8,200 nt of DNA from Candidatus Krumholzibacteriia bacterium (lineage in GTDB: Bacteria; Krumholzibacteriota; Krumholzibacteriia; Krumholzibacteriales; Krumholzibacteriaceae), in assembly GCA_028696635.1 (NCBI GenBank), contig JAQVGR010000057.1, positions 1 through 8,200 on the forward strand. The letters run 5' to 3'. Each line of letters starts with the position of its first letter. Within the stretch, counting starts at the first letter, position 1. Positions 5,737 through 8,200 of this stretch are shown here, piece after piece. The notes under the pieces are model-generated. The model ran no database searches, was not told where the DNA came from, and worked only from the letters and a program-made list of their open reading frames with translations. Position numbers and translations under genes: made by a program.

Positions 5737-6378
5737 ATGGTGAACATGCGACCGAACGATGTCAGGCTCGGCACGGTCCGTCTCGGTCCGGGCGCGGTGG
5801 TGGACCCGGAGGCGATCGTCGGGTACCGCTCGCCCCGCCGCGGGGTTTCCGATCTACTCGAGATCGGGGCCGAAGCCCGTATCCGCAGCGGGACCGTGAT
5901 CTACGCGGGATCGACGATCGGGACGAGACTGGAGACCGGGCACAATGTCATCATCCGGGAGCAGAACGTTATCGGCGACCGGTTCTCGATCTGGAACAAC
6001 TCCGTCGTCGATTATGGATGTACGATCGGAAACAACGTCAAGATTCACTGCAATATCTACATCGCGCAGTTCACCGTGATCGAGGACGATGTGTTCATGG
6101 CGCCCGGCGTGACGATCGCCAACGATATGCATCCGGGCTGTCCCCAATCGGGGGAGTGCATGCGGGGTCCCGTGCTGAGGCGCGGTTGCCGGCTCGGAGT
6201 CAACGTGACCGTCGTTCCCTTCATCACCATCGGAGAAGAAACGCTCGTGGGGAGCGGGTCGGTGGTCACGCGCGATCTCCCGCCGGGAGTCCTCGCATAC
6301 GGCAATCCGGCCAGGGTCCACGCACGGCTCGGGGACCTCGCCTGCAAGACCGGCAGGCGGAAGGCGCCGTACGTCTGA
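5737..6378 (+). CDS. Left-handed beta-helix (hexapeptide) acyltransferase, probable amino-sugar N-acetyltransferase
   Basis: This 213-residue protein has hexapeptide repeats over most of its length, from about residue 42 (IGAEARIRSGTVIYAGSTIG) through IGDRFSIWNNSVVDYGCTIGNNVKI and VTVVPFITIGEETLVGSGSVVTRDLPPG. It closes with the family's AYGNPARV (187-194). Such proteins are acetyl-CoA-dependent trimers. WbpD- and PglD-like members acetylate the amino group installed by a DegT enzyme. A loop at 128-141 (ANDMHPGC then C141) interrupts the coil where the active-site loop usually lies, and His132 is a plausible catalytic base. The start at 5737 follows the dehydrogenase stop by 1 bp, implying coupled translation. 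GTG 5740 and ATG 5746 are in-frame alternatives. Residues 1-40 show weaker coil repeats. O-acetyl or another acyl transfer remains possible. Confidence 0.87.
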   Translation: MVNMRPNDVRLGTVRLGPGAVVDPEAIVGYRSPRRGVSDLLEIGAEARIRSGTVIYAGSTIGTRLETGHNVIIREQNVIGDRFSIWNNSVVDYGCTIGNNVKIHCNIYIAQFTVIEDDVFMAPGVTIANDMHPGCPQSGECMRGPVLRRGCRLGVNVTVVPFITIGEETLVGSGSVVTRDLPPGVLAYGNPARVHARLGDLACKTGRRKAPYV

Positions 6379-6390
6379 TCGGTTTTCAGC

Positions 6391-7560
6391 ATGAACGGGA
6401 CCGGCAGCAGGACGAGGGTCATCATCCTCGCTTCGACGCTCGTCACGGGAGGCGCCGAGGCGATCGTGCAGGCGATCGCCCTGGGCATGCCCGGGCGAGG
6501 GATAGATCCGACGCTCGTGTGCCTGCGGGCGCCGGGAGAGATCGGAGAACGGCTCGCCGGCGCGGGGATCCCCGTGCGCGCAGGGCTGCGCGGACGCGGC
6601 TGGGGGGGCGGCGCGCTCATGCGGCTTGTCGCTCTGCTTCGCGTGCGCCGCGACGCGGTTCTGCTCTGCCTCGACCATCACGATTCGATCGCTCTTGGCG
6701 TCGCCGCAGCCCGGATCGCCGGGCTCCCGGGGCGGATCCTCGCCGTGCATTCGACGGGACTGTGGGGGAGATCGGGGAGTTTCAGCAGATCAGACCGTCT
6801 CTCTCTCGGGGGATTCTCGCGGGTGGTCGCCGTCGCCGATTCGCACCGGGACTATCTCGTCCGCAAGGAGGGGATCCGCGGGGACCGCATCGTCGTGATA
6901 CACAACGGAGTCGACATCAAACGCTTCCGTCCCCCGTCGGCGGAGGAGCGCCAACGCGCTCGGTGGGACCTCCGCCTCGAAACCGACTCCTACGTTGCCG
7001 TGATCGTAGCCGCCCTGAGGCCGGAGAAGAATCATGAGATGCTCCTGCGCGCGGCGGCGCGTCTGCGAAGAGAGGATCCCCGGTTCGTCCTGTTGATCGC
7101 CGGAGAGGGGAAACAGGCGGGGGACCTGAGAGAACTCGCCGGGGTTCTCGGACTGGGTGATGCCGTGCGGTTCCTCGGCAGGCGGACCGACATTCCGGCG
7201 GTCCTCGCCGCCGCGGACGTTTCGGTCCTGTGCTCGCATCCAGTTGTGGAGACCTTTCCCCTGTCGCTTCTCGAATCGATGGCGTGCGCTCTTCCGGTGG
7301 TGGCGACCTCGGTCGGTTCGATACCCGAGATGATCGAGCACGGCAGGGAGGGGATCCTCATACCGGCTGGGGACGAGGATGCGCTTACCGCGGCGGTCGC
7401 AGGACTCGGGGGCGAGCCCCGGCGCAGGGGCGAGCTCGGAGCTCGCGCGCGGATGCGCGTCGAGGAACGATATTCGGAGGATTTAATGATCGATTCCTAT
7501 GCGCGCCTGCTGGGAGGGCTGGACCCGTCGAAAGGAGACAGCAGTGGCATCGCCTGTTGA
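6391..7560 (+). CDS. GT4-family glycosyltransferase (GT-B fold)
   Basis: This 389-residue enzyme is predicted to transfer a sugar from a nucleotide donor onto the lipid-linked glycan on the cytoplasmic side. The N-terminal acceptor domain has STLVTGGAEAIVQAIALGM (15-33), with the GGAE loop. The linker carries VVIHNGVDIKRFRP (168-181). The donor domain has VAALRPEKNHEMLLRA (206-221) with Arg210 and Lys213 as phosphate-contact residues, LIAGEG (235-240), and FLGRRTDIPAVLAAADVSVL (261-280). The E-x7-E motif is Glu287/Glu295 in ETFPLSLLESMACALPVVAT. No membrane segment is visible. The length is typical of the family. It starts 12 bp after the acyltransferase with only a weak ribosome binding site, so translation may depend on the upstream gene. 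Linkage and sugar cannot be deduced. The last 17 bp overlap the next gene. Confidence 0.92.
   Translation: MNGTGSRTRVIILASTLVTGGAEAIVQAIALGMPGRGIDPTLVCLRAPGEIGERLAGAGIPVRAGLRGRGWGGGALMRLVALLRVRRDAVLLCLDHHDSIALGVAAARIAGLPGRILAVHSTGLWGRSGSFSRSDRLSLGGFSRVVAVADSHRDYLVRKEGIRGDRIVVIHNGVDIKRFRPPSAEERQRARWDLRLETDSYVAVIVAALRPEKNHEMLLRAAARLRREDPRFVLLIAGEGKQAGDLRELAGVLGLGDAVRFLGRRTDIPAVLAAADVSVLCSHPVVETFPLSLLESMACALPVVATSVGSIPEMIEHGREGILIPAGDEDALTAAVAGLGGEPRRRGELGARARMRVEERYSEDLMIDSYARLLGGLDPSKGDSSGIAC
7531..7546 (+). promoter_or_regulatory. Strong ribosome binding site and GTG start inside the GT4 gene end
   Basis: AAAGGAG (7531-7537) precedes the GTG at 7544 by 6 nt, inside the last codons of the glycosyltransferase gene. 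It decides the start of the radical SAM gene and indicates a 17-bp overlap with likely translational coupling. Confidence 0.8.
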
Positions 7561-8200
7561 TGCGGTCATCGCCATCACCTACCGGTGCGATTCCCGATGC
7601 AATATGTGCAATATCTGGAAACTGCCGCCGGGGCGCGAGATGACACCCGAGCAGTACCGCGGTCTTCCGGAGACTCTTCGGGACGTGAACGTCACCGGCG
7701 GCGAGCCGTTCCTCCGGGACGACCTGCTGGAGGTGGTATCGATACTGAACGAGAGGTGCCGAACGCCTCGTATCGTCATATCCACCAATGGCTTTCAGCA
7801 CCGGAGGATCATGCATGCCGCGCCCGCGCTGATGAAGATCGGTCCGAACGTCGGGATAGCAGTGTCGCTCGACGGCATCGGCGAGATGCACGACCGCATC
7901 AGAGGTGTCGAGGGTGGTTTCGACCGAGTCATCGAGACCCTGACGCAACTGCGAAAGCTCAATTACCGGAACGTGCGCGTCGCGTTCACCGCCCAGCGCG
8001 AGAATGTCAGGCATCTCGGCGCCGTCTACGACCTCTCGCGGCAGTTCGGCTTCCAGTTCACCACGTCGGTGGCGCAGAACTCGGAGTTCTATTTTTCGAC
8101 GGACGAGAACCAGCGGGTCGAGCCGGACCGGCTCGGGGCGGATCTCGCCTATGTGATGCGCAAGGAACTGATCAGTCTCAGCCCGAAGCGCTGGCTGAGG
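7544..8200 (+). CDS. Radical SAM protein, N-terminal part (runs off right edge)
   Basis: This partial gene has 219 visible residues and continues beyond 8200. The N-terminus AVIAITYRCDSRCNMCNIWK (7-26) holds the CxxxCxxC [4Fe-4S] motif (Cys15, Cys19, Cys22). NVTGGEPFLRDDL (49-61) is the SAM-contacting GGEP motif, and IVISTNG (77-83) and GIAVSLDGIGEMHDRIRG (104-121) complete the radical SAM barrel pattern. There is no N-terminal B12-binding domain. A C-terminal SPASM or other domain would lie outside the window. The GTG start at 7544 is set by AAAGGAG at 7531-7537. The tight overlap with the GT4 gene links it to the glycan operon. The reaction is unknown: it could modify a sugar, a lipid carrier or a peptide. 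The radical SAM assignment itself is secure; the substrate is not. Confidence 0.93.
   Translation, partial: MASPVDAVIAITYRCDSRCNMCNIWKLPPGREMTPEQYRGLPETLRDVNVTGGEPFLRDDLLEVVSILNERCRTPRIVISTNGFQHRRIMHAAPALMKIGPNVGIAVSLDGIGEMHDRIRGVEGGFDRVIETLTQLRKLNYRNVRVAFTAQRENVRHLGAVYDLSRQFGFQFTTSVAQNSEFYFSTDENQRVEPDRLGADLAYVMRKELISLSPKRWLR

Noticed and set aside
5854..6750. Long minus-strand frame opposite the acyltransferase and GT4 genes
   Set aside because: Its product is Arg/Pro/Asp-rich with no motif, and it is antisense to two well-supported genes, so it is a shadow.
6018..7037. Plus-strand alternative frame across the acyltransferase and GT4 genes
   Set aside because: It is extremely Arg-rich with no recognisable domain, a shadow of two intact genes.
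1..8200. CRISPR array, tRNA/rRNA, insertion sequence, toxin-antitoxin or defence module
   Set aside because: No regularly spaced repeats, RNA gene signatures, transposase motifs, terminal inverted repeats or defence-type domains were seen. Every substantial frame fits a glycan locus or the DUF5752-like and radical SAM genes.

Overview
The window is a GC-rich (roughly 60% by eye), gene-dense piece of a bacterial surface-polysaccharide locus. All gene assignments come from motifs read by eye. The organism cannot be named. High GC, Shine-Dalgarno starts, occasional GTG starts and a DUF5752-type gene fit an uncultured or environmental Gram-negative-type lineage, but this is inference only.

Left part (1-2742): a DUF5752-like gene runs off the left edge on the minus strand. 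A 178-bp divergent spacer with two recognisable promoters separates it from rmlA (plus strand, 447-1196). rmlA converges on a minus-strand pair, an rmlC-like cupin gene followed by rmlD, which end-overlaps it so tightly that both stop codons lie in one CTAG. These three genes cover three of the four steps to dTDP-L-rhamnose. rmlB (dTDP-glucose 4,6-dehydratase) is not in the window, and the cupin lacks two canonical RmlC catalytic residues.

Middle spacer (2534-2742): a second divergent control region. It holds a consensus-like minus-strand promoter for rmlC-like/rmlD overlapping an inverted repeat, and a plus-strand extended -10 promoter in an AT-rich patch for the right-hand operon.

Right part (2743-8200): six co-directional genes form one likely operon. 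They are a DegT/DnrJ/EryC1 aminotransferase, a membrane sugar-1-phosphate transferase (initiating enzyme for lipid-linked glycan), a Gfo/Idh/MocA dehydrogenase, a left-handed beta-helix acyltransferase, a GT4 glycosyltransferase, and a radical SAM enzyme cut by the right edge. The dehydrogenase, aminotransferase and acetyltransferase together suggest an N-acylated amino sugar made by oxidising, aminating and acylating a nucleotide sugar, as in the WbpB/WbpE/WbpD route. The sugar-phosphate transferase would load the first sugar on undecaprenyl phosphate and the GT4 enzyme would extend the chain. The radical SAM gene overlaps the GT4 gene by 17 bp, has its own strong ribosome binding site, and is the least explained part of the cluster.

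No RNA genes, insertion sequences, CRISPR arrays or clear Rho-independent terminators were seen.
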